From Lentzea cavernae (GTDB lineage Bacteria; Actinomycetota; Actinomycetes; Mycobacteriales; Pseudonocardiaceae), in contig NZ_BNAR01000021.1 of NCBI RefSeq assembly GCF_014653695.1, positions 1 to 64,000 of the forward strand: a stretch of 64,000 bases of DNA. Reading direction: 5' to 3'. The notes under the pieces are model-generated. The model had not been told where the DNA came from and made no database searches. It saw only the letters and a program-made list of their open reading frames with translations. The position numbers and the translations under genes are program-made. Positions 39,920 to 48,156 of this stretch are shown one piece after another (position 1 is the first letter of the stretch; each line of letters opens with the position of its first letter).

Positions 39920-40557
39920 AGATCGTGATTTTCGGTGCGTCCGGGATGGTGGGACAGGGCGCGTTGCGCGAGGCCCTGCTCGACCCCGCGGTGGACTCCG
40001 TCGTGACCGTGGGGCGTTCACCGTCGGCCGTGACCGACCCCAAGCTGCGGCACGTCGTGCACGCCGACTTCGGCGACCTGTCGCCGGTCGCCGCGGAACT
40101 GGCTGACGCCGACGCGTGCTTCTACTGCATGGGCGTCACGTCGGCGGGTCTGTCCGAAGCCGAGTACACGCCCGTGACGCACGACTACGCGCTTGAGGCC
40201 GCACGGGTCGTCGGCGGCACCTATGTGTACGTCTCCGGCGAGGGAGCCGGCGCTGACAGCAAGACGATGTGGGCGCGGGTGAAGGGGCGCACGGAGAACG
40301 AGCTGCTGGCGCTCGACCGGCCGGTGTTCGTGGTGCGGCCGGGCTTCATCCAGCCGCGGCACGGGATCACGTCGCGCACCCGCATCTACCGCTACCTCTA
40401 CTCGTGGTCCTCGTGGCTCTTCCCGGTGCTGCGGAAGGTGGCGCCGAAGTTCGTCACGACGACCGAGCTCCTCGGCCGCGCGATGGTGGCGCTGGCCAAG
40501 GGCGCGCACGCCGACCGGGTCCTGCGCAGCGACGAGATCAACCGGGTGGCCGGATGA
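39916..40557 (+). CDS. NAD(P)-binding atypical SDR / epimerase
   Basis: A 213-residue protein with the N-terminal Rossmann motif IVIFGASGMVGQGALREAL and a SDR-like YVYVSGEGAGADS segment, then FVVRPGFIQPRHG. The usual Tyr-x-x-x-Lys dyad is not clear (WARVKGRTENELL), so this is of the atypical SDR type. Role unknown. Start GTG 39916 inside the tetR stop; the stop overlaps the next start (ATGA). Confidence 0.82.
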   Translation: MKIVIFGASGMVGQGALREALLDPAVDSVVTVGRSPSAVTDPKLRHVVHADFGDLSPVAAELADADACFYCMGVTSAGLSEAEYTPVTHDYALEAARVVGGTYVYVSGEGAGADSKTMWARVKGRTENELLALDRPVFVVRPGFIQPRHGITSRTRIYRYLYSWSSWLFPVLRKVAPKFVTTTELLGRAMVALAKGAHADRVLRSDEINRVAG

Positions 40558-40943
40558 CGCTCGACGAGGCGATCCGCGAGTACCAGGAAGACGGCTACGA
40601 GGTCACGCACGTCGTCGAGTCGGTGTGCGGCGGATGCGGCGGCACGGGGTTCACGGTGCAGGTGACCGAGGACCAGGCCATGCGCCGGACGTGTCTCGGC
40701 TGTGGGCTCGCGGAGTTCATCGGTGACTCCGACGAGCACTGGGACTCCGACGACGCTGAGGAGTGCGCGTGCACGTGCGGCGGCGAGGAGTTCGCCGCCG
40801 CACTCGGGTCGTCGTGCGGTCAGGACGGCGAGGTGCGCTGGCTGACCGTCGGGCTGCGGTGTCTGCAGTGCGGCCTGGCAGGCGTCTACGAGGACTGGAA
40901 GATCGACTACCTGCCGAGCCGGCACCTCGTCACGCGGGCTTGA
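40554..40943 (+). CDS. Cysteine-pair (zinc-ribbon-like) protein, hypothetical
   Basis: A 129-residue soluble protein with four cysteine pairs: VCGGCGG, RTCLGCGLAE, ACTCGG and LRCLQCGLAG. The spacing suggests two zinc ribbons, each using two pairs. Between them is an acidic segment (GDSDEHWDSDDAEE). It has no signal peptide. I do not recognise a family. It is the last gene of the tetR-epimerase operon (ATGA overlap) and its 3' end overlaps the convergent isochorismatase by 14 bp. Confidence 0.75.
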   Translation: MTLDEAIREYQEDGYEVTHVVESVCGGCGGTGFTVQVTEDQAMRRTCLGCGLAEFIGDSDEHWDSDDAEECACTCGGEEFAAALGSSCGQDGEVRWLTVGLRCLQCGLAGVYEDWKIDYLPSRHLVTRA

Positions 40944-41487
40944 ACGCGTCCTCGGTCGTCACGACGCCCGCCGTGCGGCCCGGCGCGGTGTGGTGCTCCC
41001 AGTAGAGGTTCGTGTGCGCGATGACCTTGTCCGGGGTCGGCGCGCCCCACTCCGACTGGTCCTCTGTGGTGTGCGCGTCGCTGACGAGCCGGGCGTCGTA
41101 GCCGCGCGCGATGGCGCCGTGCAGGGTCGAGCGGATGCACTCGTCGGTCTGCGCGCCGGACACCACGAGGCTGCCGATCCCCTTGCCCGCCAGCACTTCT
41201 TCGAGGTCGGTCGCCTCGAACGAGTCGGCGTAGGTCTTGTGCACCACCGGTTCGCCGTCGGCGAGCTTCAGCTCGGGCACGAACTTCCAGCCGTCGGACT
41301 CCTTCGGCATGTGCTCGGCGTTGCTGTGCTGCACCCACACGACGTCGACACCGGCCGCACGCGCCTTGTCGACCAGGGTGGCGACGTTGGCGACCACCTC
41401 GTCGCGGTTGTGGGCGTGGTCCACCACGCCGTTCTGCACGTCGATCACGAGCAACGCGGTGTTGGGGCGGTTCGCCAGAGTGGTCAC
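40930..41487 (-). CDS. Isochorismatase-like cysteine hydrolase (B)
   Basis: A 185-residue hydrolase of the isochorismatase/nicotinamidase fold. The Asp-Lys-Cys triad is seen in TALLVIDVQNGVVD, VVHKTYADSF and SGAQTDECIRSTLHGA. The motif VIDVQ is typical of the class. The substrate is unknown. The start is GTG 41487, 74 bp after the GlxA-type gene on the same strand. It may be the third member of that transcript. Confidence 0.88.
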   Translation of the reverse strand: MTTLANRPNTALLVIDVQNGVVDHAHNRDEVVANVATLVDKARAAGVDVVWVQHSNAEHMPKESDGWKFVPELKLADGEPVVHKTYADSFEATDLEEVLAGKGIGSLVVSGAQTDECIRSTLHGAIARGYDARLVSDAHTTEDQSEWGAPTPDKVIAHTNLYWEHHTAPGRTAGVVTTEDAFKPA

Positions 41488-41560
41488 GCGGCCAGCTTAG
41501 GCGGCGTCCGGTGGCCCGCAAGGGTGTTCGGTCGACTGTGGACGGCCGCACGCGTGCGGC

Positions 41561-42463
41561 TCAGCGTGAACGCAACCGGCGCAGCATGCGGGCGTCCTCG
41601 AAACCGACGTTGCGCGCGGCGGTCTCGACCGTGGCGCCCTGCCCGATGAGGTGTTCGGCCCGTTCGACGCGCAACGCCTGCTGGTACTTCAACGGCGTCA
41701 TGCCCGTCGCACGGCCGAACAACCGGGTCACTGTCCGTTCGCTGCAACCGGCGTGCCCCGCCAACTCCGCGAGCGAGAGGCGGTCGGCGAGCCGTGACTC
41801 GATGACGTCCTGAACGCGGTGCACGGTCTCGTTGATGTGCGAGCGGTGCCGCAGCAGCACGCTCGCTTGCTGGTCGTCGCCGTTCCTGCGCGCGTAGATG
41901 ACCATCGTGCGTGCGATCGCGGCGGCGACGGTGGGTCCGTGGCGCACGGCGACGAGGTGCAACGCGAGGTCGATACCGCTCGCGATGCCCGCGGACGTCA
42001 CGACCCTGTTGTCCTCCACGAACAAGACGTCGTGCACGACCTGTGCGGCCGGGTAGCGCCGTTCGAGCTCCTCCTGCAGTTCGTGGTGCGTGGTGCAGCG
42101 CCGTCCGTCGAGCAAACCGGCCCGTCCCAACGCATCCGCGCCCGCGCACACACTCGCGACCGTGCCACCGTTGTCGTGGTGCGCGCGCAGCCACGCCAAC
42201 GCACGGTCGCTCAGGTGCCCGGTTCCCACGATCCTGGGCGACCGCCACCCCGGCACGAACACGAGGTCGTCCACCTCGAGAGAGGGCAGCTCTCGCGAGG
42301 CGCCCAGCGGCACGCCCTGATGACTGAGCACGGTGTCCGTGTCGCCCACGTAGGACAGGGCGTAGCCGCCCACGAGGTCGGCGGCGCTGGAGAACACCTG
42401 CGCCGGCCCCGCGAGGTCGAGCAGGTGCAGTCCCGGCACGAGCAGGAAGACGACTCTGGTCAC
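41561..42463 (-). CDS. GlxA-type AraC regulator (DJ-1/PfpI sensor), C-terminally short
   Basis: A 300-residue transcriptional regulator. The N-terminal DJ-1/PfpI-like domain (VVFLLVPGLHLLDLAGPAQV, GGTVASVCAGADALGRAG with the nucleophile-elbow Cys) serves as a sensor in GlxA proteins; the C-terminal AraC domain has a first helix-turn-helix LSLAELAGHAGCSERTVTRL. It ends at VGFEDARMLRRLRSR, ~15-20 residues before the usual end of AraC domains, so the second recognition helix is incomplete. Start GTG 42463 overlaps the stop of the upstream isochorismatase by 4 bp. Confidence 0.88.
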   Translation of the reverse strand: MTRVVFLLVPGLHLLDLAGPAQVFSSAADLVGGYALSYVGDTDTVLSHQGVPLGASRELPSLEVDDLVFVPGWRSPRIVGTGHLSDRALAWLRAHHDNGGTVASVCAGADALGRAGLLDGRRCTTHHELQEELERRYPAAQVVHDVLFVEDNRVVTSAGIASGIDLALHLVAVRHGPTVAAAIARTMVIYARRNGDDQQASVLLRHRSHINETVHRVQDVIESRLADRLSLAELAGHAGCSERTVTRLFGRATGMTPLKYQQALRVERAEHLIGQGATVETAARNVGFEDARMLRRLRSR

Positions 42464-43008
42464 GATCCGGTCAGCGTAGCGACATCCGAGATCCGCGCGA
42501 ACCGACCGGCCAGGACGTACTCCGTCCGCTCGATGACCTCCTCGACGCCGAGCACCTTTCCGGTCCGCCAGTGCGGCAGCGGCGTGGTGGCGGTCGCGTC
42601 GGTCACGAACGTCATGTCGAACCCGAGGTCCGACCCGACCCGCGTCGTCGTCTCGCAGCACTGCTCGGTGCGGATGCCGCTGATCAGCAGCTCCCGCACA
42701 CCGCGCTGGGTCAGCGTCTGCTGCAGGTTCGTCGTGGTGAACGCGTTGTGCGCGGTCTTGGTCAGCACGGGCTCGTCGTCGAGCGGCTTGAGCCCGTCGA
42801 TCAGCCGCACGTGCCCGAGCGCGGGGTCGAACACGTCACCGGAGCCGGGTTCGGAGTGCAGCACCCACACGACCAGGTCACCGGCGTCGCGGGTCAGGTC
42901 GACCAGCTGGTTCACCTTGTCCACGACGCCGGGGTTGGAGACCTCGGCCCAGTTGGGGCGCTGGCGGAACGACTCCTGCGCGTCGATGACGATCAATGCT
43001 CGCTTCAT
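42460..43008 (-). CDS. Isochorismatase-like cysteine hydrolase (A)
   Basis: A 182-residue hydrolase: ALIVIDAQESFRQRPNW (Asp), PVLTKTAHNAFTTTNL (Lys) and SGIRTEQCCETTTRVG (Cys) give the triad. Its gene leads the GlxA regulator (ATGA/GTGA-type overlap), a common arrangement in which the regulator controls its own hydrolase. A second paralogue, isochorismatase B, lies beyond the regulator. ATG 43008 is chosen (GAGG upstream). Confidence 0.9.
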   Translation of the reverse strand: MKRALIVIDAQESFRQRPNWAEVSNPGVVDKVNQLVDLTRDAGDLVVWVLHSEPGSGDVFDPALGHVRLIDGLKPLDDEPVLTKTAHNAFTTTNLQQTLTQRGVRELLISGIRTEQCCETTTRVGSDLGFDMTFVTDATATTPLPHWRTGKVLGVEEVIERTEYVLAGRFARISDVATLTGS

Positions 43009-43098
43009 GCCTCCAGCCTCGCGGGCCCCGCGGGGGCGCACCAGGCACGACCCGGCCGAGGAGCGGACGGATCCGGTCACCGTGCGAAGATCGCGGAC

Positions 43099-43995
43099 AT
43101 GCGCATCCTGGCGGGGAACCCCGCGGACCCGGACCTGGGCGCAGAGGTCACCCTGGGCGAGGGCCGGCTCGGCGGGGCGGCGGTGCCGTTCCTGCGGATC
43201 ACCTCCGGCGAGCACCGCAAGATCCTCGTGGGGGAGGCGCGCACGGACGGGGACAGCGTCGAGGTCGTGATCCGGGCGGCGTGGAGCGACGCGCAGGGCT
43301 GGCGCCGCAGCACCTGGTCGCCCGAGGACCTGGCCGGGACGCTCGACCGGCCGGCGCAGCGCGTCGGGGAACGGGAGAAGGCGCTCACGATCGCCAAGGC
43401 CCTCGTGGAGGGGTCGCGCGACGCGGTCGCGGAGCTGCGCGGCCTGCGCTACGAGATGGAACGCGAGATCGCCGACCTGCTGGCCCAGCGCCGGAACACC
43501 GCCCTGCGGATGCTCATGGCCCAGCTCGTGGAGCTGTCGATGGCGGTGAGCCGCGCCCGCGACCTGGCGCAGGAGGCCCTGCGCGAAGGGCGTTTCACGA
43601 CGCTCGTCCTGCGGCACTGCGAGGCCGTGGACGCCGGGCTCGGCGACGAGGTCACCCGGCTGCAGTCGTTGCTCAGCAGCGTCTCCACGTTCGCCGTCGC
43701 GCAGGAGGGCGAGGCGCAGCAACGGTTCAACACGCTCGCCGCCGCGGCCGCCGCCGGACTCGGTCTGCCCGCGCTCATCCTGTCGCTGTACGGCGCGGAC
43801 GACTACCTGCCGTTCACGTGGGACAAGGCGTGGCGCGCCCTCACGCCGATCGCGGGCGTCCTGACCGTGGCCGCCGGGATCATCCTGCACCGCATGCCCG
43901 GCCGCACCACCGCGAAGCACCACCTCGTGGCGCTCGGCCTGATCGCGGGGCTCGTCGGCGTCCTGCTGGTCGCGGGCTTCCTCGCGCCACGCTAG
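43099..43995 (+). CDS. Coiled-coil membrane protein with CorA-like topology
   Basis: A 298-residue protein of no recognised family. Residues 1-75 form a small beta-rich domain (FLRITSGEHRKILVGEART), ~85-205 are long amphipathic helices, and three membrane helices lie at ~213-231, 248-264 and 275-295. The loop after the first reads LSLYGADDYLPF, at the position where CorA-type channels have YGMNF; the pattern is loosely CorA-like with the selectivity motif lost (inference). ATG 43099 is chosen; the longer open frame upstream is spurious. Single gene, divergent from the isochorismatase. Confidence 0.7.
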   Translation: MRILAGNPADPDLGAEVTLGEGRLGGAAVPFLRITSGEHRKILVGEARTDGDSVEVVIRAAWSDAQGWRRSTWSPEDLAGTLDRPAQRVGEREKALTIAKALVEGSRDAVAELRGLRYEMEREIADLLAQRRNTALRMLMAQLVELSMAVSRARDLAQEALREGRFTTLVLRHCEAVDAGLGDEVTRLQSLLSSVSTFAVAQEGEAQQRFNTLAAAAAAGLGLPALILSLYGADDYLPFTWDKAWRALTPIAGVLTVAAGIILHRMPGRTTAKHHLVALGLIAGLVGVLLVAGFLAPR

Positions 43996-44333
43996 AGCGG
44001 GCGGCGGCCGGCGAAGCCCAGGTCCCTGCGGTGGTACCAGGTCAGCTCGCGGTCGCCTTCGAGCCAGCACAGCAGCACCGGCTCGCCGTCCCTCTCCGAC
44101 GGGAAGTCCACGAGCAGCGGGGCGAAGCCCTTGAGCTCGGCCCCGGTCTTCTGCACGGACTCCATCAGCTCGTCGAGCCGGGCCTGCGCGGCCTTGAACT
44201 CCGGCAGCCCGCCGAGCGACGACCCGCCGGCGGCCAGTTCGGCGGCGTCGGCGCGCAGGCGCACGATCTCGTCCAGCACGGGCAGGAGCCGCGCGAGTTC
44301 GGTCCGGGCCTCGTCGAGCGTGAACAGTCCCAC
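43992..44333 (-). CDS. DUF2203 family protein
   Basis: A 113-residue soluble protein matching the DUF2203 pattern: FTLDEARTELARLLPVLDEI at the start, a coiled-coil middle, and LKGFAPLLVDFPSERDG then VLLCWLEGDRELTWYHR at the end. Function unknown. GTG 44333 starts at the family's conserved N-terminus. Its stop overlaps the convergent membrane gene by 4 bp; divergent from the aldo/keto reductase. Confidence 0.85.
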   Translation of the reverse strand: MGLFTLDEARTELARLLPVLDEIVRLRADAAELAAGGSSLGGLPEFKAAQARLDELMESVQKTGAELKGFAPLLVDFPSERDGEPVLLCWLEGDRELTWYHRRDLGFAGRRPL

Positions 44334-44360
44334 GGGGCCAAGGCTGGCACAGTGGACGGA

Positions 44361-45233
44361 ATGACGTGGCGACTGGGTGACCTCACCGTGCACCGGATCG
44401 GGTTCGGCGCCATGCGGCTGCCGCAGCGGGGCACGGCGTTCGACCGCGGCGCCGAACCGCGTGACCGCGACCAGGCGATCGCGGTGCTGCGCAGGGCCGT
44501 CGAGCTCGGGGTCGACCACATCGACACCGCCGCCTTCTACTTCTCCGCCACGCGCTCGGCCAACGAGCTGATCAACAGCGCGCTCTCGCCGTACCCGGAC
44601 GACCTGGTGATCACCACCAAGGTCGGTCCCGGCCGCACGCCTCAGGGCGAGTGGCTGCCGCTCGCGACCCCGCGAGAGCTCAGGGGCCAGGTCGAGGAGA
44701 ACCTGCGGCAGCTCGGCCGCGACCACCTCGACGTCGCCAACCTGCGGGTGAGCGGGCTGGACGACGTCAGCGAGCACTTCGCGGCGCTGGTGGAGCTCCA
44801 GCGGGCGGGGCTGGTGCGGCACCTCGGCCTGTCCAACGTGAAGCCGCACCACCTCGACCAGGCGCAGCGGATCGGGCCCGTGGTGTGCGTGCAGAACTCC
44901 TACGGGCTCGGGCACCACCTCGAGCAGGACGAGTTCCTGGGCATCTGCGCGGAGCGGGGCGTCGCGTTCGTGCCGTTCTTCGCGCTCGCCGGTGCGAACC
45001 AGGAGGCCGGCACGTCGGCCGAGAACGACGAGGTCACCGAGATCGCCCGCGCCCGCGGCGCCTCGTCCGCGCAGATCCGGCTCGCGTGGACGCTGGCGAG
45101 AGGGCCGCACGTGCTGGTCATCCCCGGCACGGGCGATCCGGAGCACCTGCGGCAGAACGTCGAGGCGGGCGACATCCGGCTCACCCCGGAGGAGCTCACC
45201 CGCCTCGACGCGGCCCACCTCAGCGGCGGCTGA
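44361..45233 (+). CDS. Aldo/keto reductase
   Basis: A 290-residue NADPH-dependent oxidoreductase with a TIM barrel. Active-site region: GVDHIDTAAFYFSATRSANE (Asp, Tyr), VITTKVGPGRTPQG (Lys), and GLVRHLGLSNVKPHHL. NADPH-binding is at PHVLVIPGTGDPEHLRQN. The substrate is not known. The start ATG 44361 is clear. Its last 14 bp overlap the convergent ABC permease gene. Confidence 0.91.
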   Translation: MTWRLGDLTVHRIGFGAMRLPQRGTAFDRGAEPRDRDQAIAVLRRAVELGVDHIDTAAFYFSATRSANELINSALSPYPDDLVITTKVGPGRTPQGEWLPLATPRELRGQVEENLRQLGRDHLDVANLRVSGLDDVSEHFAALVELQRAGLVRHLGLSNVKPHHLDQAQRIGPVVCVQNSYGLGHHLEQDEFLGICAERGVAFVPFFALAGANQEAGTSAENDEVTEIARARGASSAQIRLAWTLARGPHVLVIPGTGDPEHLRQNVEAGDIRLTPEELTRLDAAHLSGG

Positions 45234-45963
45234 TCCGGCCGAACAACCAGGTGGCCCAGCCGAACGCCACGACCAGCAGACCGCCCGACCACGCGAGCGC
45301 GAGCCACCCCGAGGTGACGGGCCGGTCGGTCAGCAGGGCGCGCACGGTCTCGATCACCGGCGTGATCGGCTGGTGCTCGCTGACGGCGCGCAGGAACGAA
45401 GGCATGGTCGCCACCGGCACGAAAGCGCTGCTCAGGTACGGGATGAACAGCATGAAGAACCCGAGCAGGCTCGCCGACTCGACGCTGCCCGCGATCACGC
45501 CGAAGCCCGCCGCGAGCCACGACAGCGCCAGCACGTAGAGCAGCAGCAGGCCCATCGCCAGCAACCAGGCGCCCGGTGACGCCGAGGGCCGGAAGCCCAT
45601 CAGCAGCGCGACGAGCACGACGGCGAACGTCGCCAGCGCGTTGCGGGCGACCGAGGCGGCGACGTGGCCGGTCAGCACGGAGAAGCTGCTGATCGGCATC
45701 GACCGGAACCGGTCGACCACGCCCTTCTTCATGTCGTCGGCCACGGACATCGCGGTGGACGTGGCGCCGTAGCCGGTGCACAGCACGAGGATGCCGGGCA
45801 CCACGTAGTTGACGTAGGACTCGACCGCGCTAATAGCGCCGCCGAACACGTACACGAACAACAACATCATCAGCACCGGCAACACGATCGCCATGATCAC
45901 GACGTCGAGGTTGCGGCGGCTCAGCCGGATGCTGCGGCCGATCATCGTCACCGAGGCGGTCAT
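45220..45963 (-). CDS. ABC-2 type drug-exporter permease (DrrB-like)
   Basis: A 247-residue membrane protein with six helices (VIMAIVLPVLMMLLFVYVFG, YVVPGILVLCTGYGATSTAM, ATFAVVLVALLMGF, WLLAMGLLLLYVLALSWLAA, LGFFMLFIPYLSSAFVPV, LALAWSGGLLVVAFGWATWL). The ABC-2 signature around KKGVVDRFRSMPIS is present. It overlaps the ATPase gene by 4 bp. The pair exports a hydrophobic compound, as DrrAB-type pumps do. Confidence 0.9.
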   Translation of the reverse strand: MTASVTMIGRSIRLSRRNLDVVIMAIVLPVLMMLLFVYVFGGAISAVESYVNYVVPGILVLCTGYGATSTAMSVADDMKKGVVDRFRSMPISSFSVLTGHVAASVARNALATFAVVLVALLMGFRPSASPGAWLLAMGLLLLYVLALSWLAAGFGVIAGSVESASLLGFFMLFIPYLSSAFVPVATMPSFLRAVSEHQPITPVIETVRALLTDRPVTSGWLALAWSGGLLVVAFGWATWLFGRISRR

Positions 45964-46868
45964 GCGGCCACCGCCGTCAACGAGGTGAAGACGTCGTCCA
46001 GGGTCGGCCGGTGCGTGGACACCCGCAGGACCCCGGCCCGCGCCCCCCGCAGGTCGTCCAGCACGCGGTGCAGGTGCGCGGCGCTGCCGTCGGAGGGCAG
46101 GCTCAGCACCGGACCGTCGGCCACCCCGCCGACCGCGGCCTCCGCGCGCCGCGCGTCCTCGACGCTCGCGAAGGTCAGGTCGAGGCGGGTGCCGCCGACC
46201 GAGTTCTTCAACGCGTCCGCGGTGCCGTCCGCGACGACGCCCCCGTTGTGCAGCACCAGGATCCGGTCGGCGAGGCGATCGGCCTCCTCCAGGTACTGGG
46301 TGGTGAGGAAGATCGTCACCCCGTCGCGCACCAGGTCGCCGATCGCGTCCCACATGGTCGTGCGGCTCACCGGGTCGAGGCCGGTGGTCGGCTCGTCCAG
46401 GAACAGCAGCCGCGGCGGTGTCACCAGGCTCATCGCCAGGTCCAGGCGCCGGCGCATGCCGCCGGAGTAGGTGCGCACCCGCCTGCCCGCGGCGTCGGCC
46501 AGGTCGAACCGCTCCAGCAGGGCGGTGGCCCGCGACCGGGACGCCGGCCTGGTGAGGCCGCGCAGGCGGGCGATCATGACCAGGTTCTCGCGCCCGGTCT
46601 GCTCCTCGTCCACCGCCGCGTACTGCCCGGTCAGGCTGATCGCGCCGCGCACCGCGCCGGCCTCGCGCACCACGTCGAACCCGCACACGCGAGCCGTCCC
46701 GCCATCGGGCCTGGTCAGCGTGCTGAGGATGCGGATCGTGGTGGTCTTGCCGGCGCCGTTCGGCCCGAGCAACGCGAGCACCGACCCCTCCGCCACCTTC
46801 AGGTCGAGGCCCGTCAGCACCACCTGCGACCCGTACCTCTTCGTCAGACCCTCTGTCTCGACGATCAT
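45960..46868 (-). CDS. ABC exporter ATP-binding protein (DrrA-like)
   Basis: A 302-residue ATPase: GPNGAGKTTTIRILSTLTRP (Walker A), SLTGQYAAVDEEQTGRENL (Q-loop), TYSGGMRRRLDLAMSLV (signature) and LLFLDEPTTGLDP (Walker B). The C-terminal tail THRPTLDDVFTSLT is the DrrA-type regulatory end. ATG 46868 is chosen: a GGGGG Shine-Dalgarno lies upstream. Divergent from a TetR gene with two operators in between, so expression is probably drug-inducible. Confidence 0.94.
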   Translation of the reverse strand: MIVETEGLTKRYGSQVVLTGLDLKVAEGSVLALLGPNGAGKTTTIRILSTLTRPDGGTARVCGFDVVREAGAVRGAISLTGQYAAVDEEQTGRENLVMIARLRGLTRPASRSRATALLERFDLADAAGRRVRTYSGGMRRRLDLAMSLVTPPRLLFLDEPTTGLDPVSRTTMWDAIGDLVRDGVTIFLTTQYLEEADRLADRILVLHNGGVVADGTADALKNSVGGTRLDLTFASVEDARRAEAAVGGVADGPVLSLPSDGSAAHLHRVLDDLRGARAGVLRVSTHRPTLDDVFTSLTAVAA

Positions 46869-46882
46869 GGAACCCCCTTTTA

Positions 46883-46899
46883 TGCGTACATCATACGCA
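46883..46899. promoter_or_regulatory. Candidate TetR operator 1, exporter side
   Basis: TGCGTA-CATCA-TACGCA: perfect 6-bp arms around a 5-bp spacer, 15 bp upstream of the ATPase start. It belongs with operator 2 and matches in arm sequence and spacing. Confidence 0.75.
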
Positions 46900-46911
46900 A
46901 AACCTGAATGA

Positions 46912-46926
46912 GCGTATGTCATACGC
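46912..46926. promoter_or_regulatory. Candidate TetR operator 2, regulator side
   Basis: GCGTA-TGTCA-TACGC: perfect 5-bp arms with a 5-bp spacer, the same arms as operator 1 with a centre-to-centre distance of 28 bp. Lies 20 bp before the tetR start. Confidence 0.75.
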
Positions 46927-46945
46927 ATCTGTTTGACTAGGGGGT

Positions 46946-47629
46946 ATGAAAAGGGGGCGGAAACCGACCATCGACGCCGCCGACATCACGCGCGCCGCCA
47001 TCGCGATCGCGGACGCCGAAGGGCTCGCGGCCGTGTCGATGGCGCGCGTCGCGCAGGAGATGGGCAACGCCACGATGGCGCTCTACCGCCACGTGAAGAG
47101 CAAGGACGAGCTGCTCGCGTTGATGGCGGACGCCGCGTTCGAGGAACCGCCGCTCCTGGAGGACGGCGACTGGCGCGACAAGCTCGGGGTCTGGGCGAAG
47201 GAGATGCTCGCGGGCATCCACAGGCGCCCGTGGTTCCTGCAGATCCCCCTGAACGGCCCGCCGACCGGCCTCAAGAGCCTCGCGTGGTTCGACAGTGCGC
47301 TGGGCGCGCTCGAGGGCACGCCGCTGGAGCCGGGGGAGAAGGTCGGCGTCGTGATGGGCCTCATGACGTTCGTGCACGGTGAGGCGTGGCTGACCGTGAC
47401 GCTGCAGCAGGGTTTCGAGGAGGACCCGGCGCAGTTCACCCGCCAGTACGGGCAGAGGTTGCGCGAGATCGTCGACCCGCGCCGGATGCCCGCGCTCGCG
47501 AAGATCGTCGCGGCCGGCGTCTTCGACGAGGACGACCTGTTCGAGGCCGAGGACGTGGCCGCCGAGTTCGACTTCGGCCTGCACCTGTTCCTCGAGGGCA
47601 TCGCGACGCACATCGGGGGCAGGCGGTGA
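46946..47629 (+). CDS. TetR-family regulator of the drug exporter
   Basis: A 227-residue regulator with the TetR class N-terminus (MKRGRKPTIDAADITRAAIA, helix-turn-helix AVSMARVAQEMGNATMALYR, HVKSKDELLALMADAAF) and a TetR_C-type ligand domain. Divergent from the DrrAB-like exporter; binds presumably the two palindromes at 46883-46926 and releases them on drug binding. Its stop overlaps the MobA-like start by 4 bp. Confidence 0.92.
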   Translation: MKRGRKPTIDAADITRAAIAIADAEGLAAVSMARVAQEMGNATMALYRHVKSKDELLALMADAAFEEPPLLEDGDWRDKLGVWAKEMLAGIHRRPWFLQIPLNGPPTGLKSLAWFDSALGALEGTPLEPGEKVGVVMGLMTFVHGEAWLTVTLQQGFEEDPAQFTRQYGQRLREIVDPRRMPALAKIVAAGVFDEDDLFEAEDVAAEFDFGLHLFLEGIATHIGGRR

Positions 47630-48156
47630 CGTACGCGGTGATCGTCCTGACCGGCGGCAGGGGCGAGCGGCTCGGCGGCGTCGACAAGGCCGCACTGTCC
47701 TTTCGGGACGTGACGCTGCTCGACCACGTGCTGTCCGTTGTGGATGATGCGGCCCAGAAGGTCGTTGTGGGACCGGAGAAGGATCTTCCAGGCGTCGTCT
47801 GGGCCCGCGAGGACCCGCCGGGCGGTGGGCCGCTCGCCGGACTGGCCGCCGGGCTCGCGAAGGTCACCGAGGAGTGGGTCGCGGTGCTCGCCGTGGATCA
47901 GCCCGGACTCACCGCCGGCACGATCGCGAGGCTGCGCGCGGCGGGTCGCAACGCCGTGCTCAAGGACGACCGCGTGCAGTGGCTGATCGGCTACTGGAAC
48001 GCCGCTGAGCTGCGCGAAGCCCTCCCCGAAGACCCGCGGGACCTACCTTTGCGCAAGACCCTGCTGCGGCTCGACCCCGTCGAAGTGTCCGCTTTGCCCG
48101 GTGAGGCGCAGGACGTCGACACGCCCGCCGACCTGGACACCCTTCACAGCGGTTGA
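47626..48156 (+). CDS. MobA-like NTP transferase
   Basis: A 176-residue nucleotidyltransferase similar to molybdopterin guanylyltransferase MobA. N-terminal motif VIVLTGGRGERLGGVDKAAL (nucleotide and phosphate binding), WVAVLAVDQPGLT (metal Asp) and QDVDTPADLDTL at the end. GTG 47626 overlaps the tetR stop. The role in molybdenum cofactor synthesis is likely but not proven, as no other mo-genes are in the window. Its stop codon lies inside an inverted repeat. Confidence 0.85.
   Translation: MTYAVIVLTGGRGERLGGVDKAALSFRDVTLLDHVLSVVDDAAQKVVVGPEKDLPGVVWAREDPPGGGPLAGLAAGLAKVTEEWVAVLAVDQPGLTAGTIARLRAAGRNAVLKDDRVQWLIGYWNAAELREALPEDPRDLPLRKTLLRLDPVEVSALPGEAQDVDTPADLDTLHSG

Noticed and set aside
42996-44360. 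Long upstream extension of the aldo/keto reductase frame
   Set aside because: Passes through another membrane gene and an antisense gene; the family N-terminus starts at 44361.
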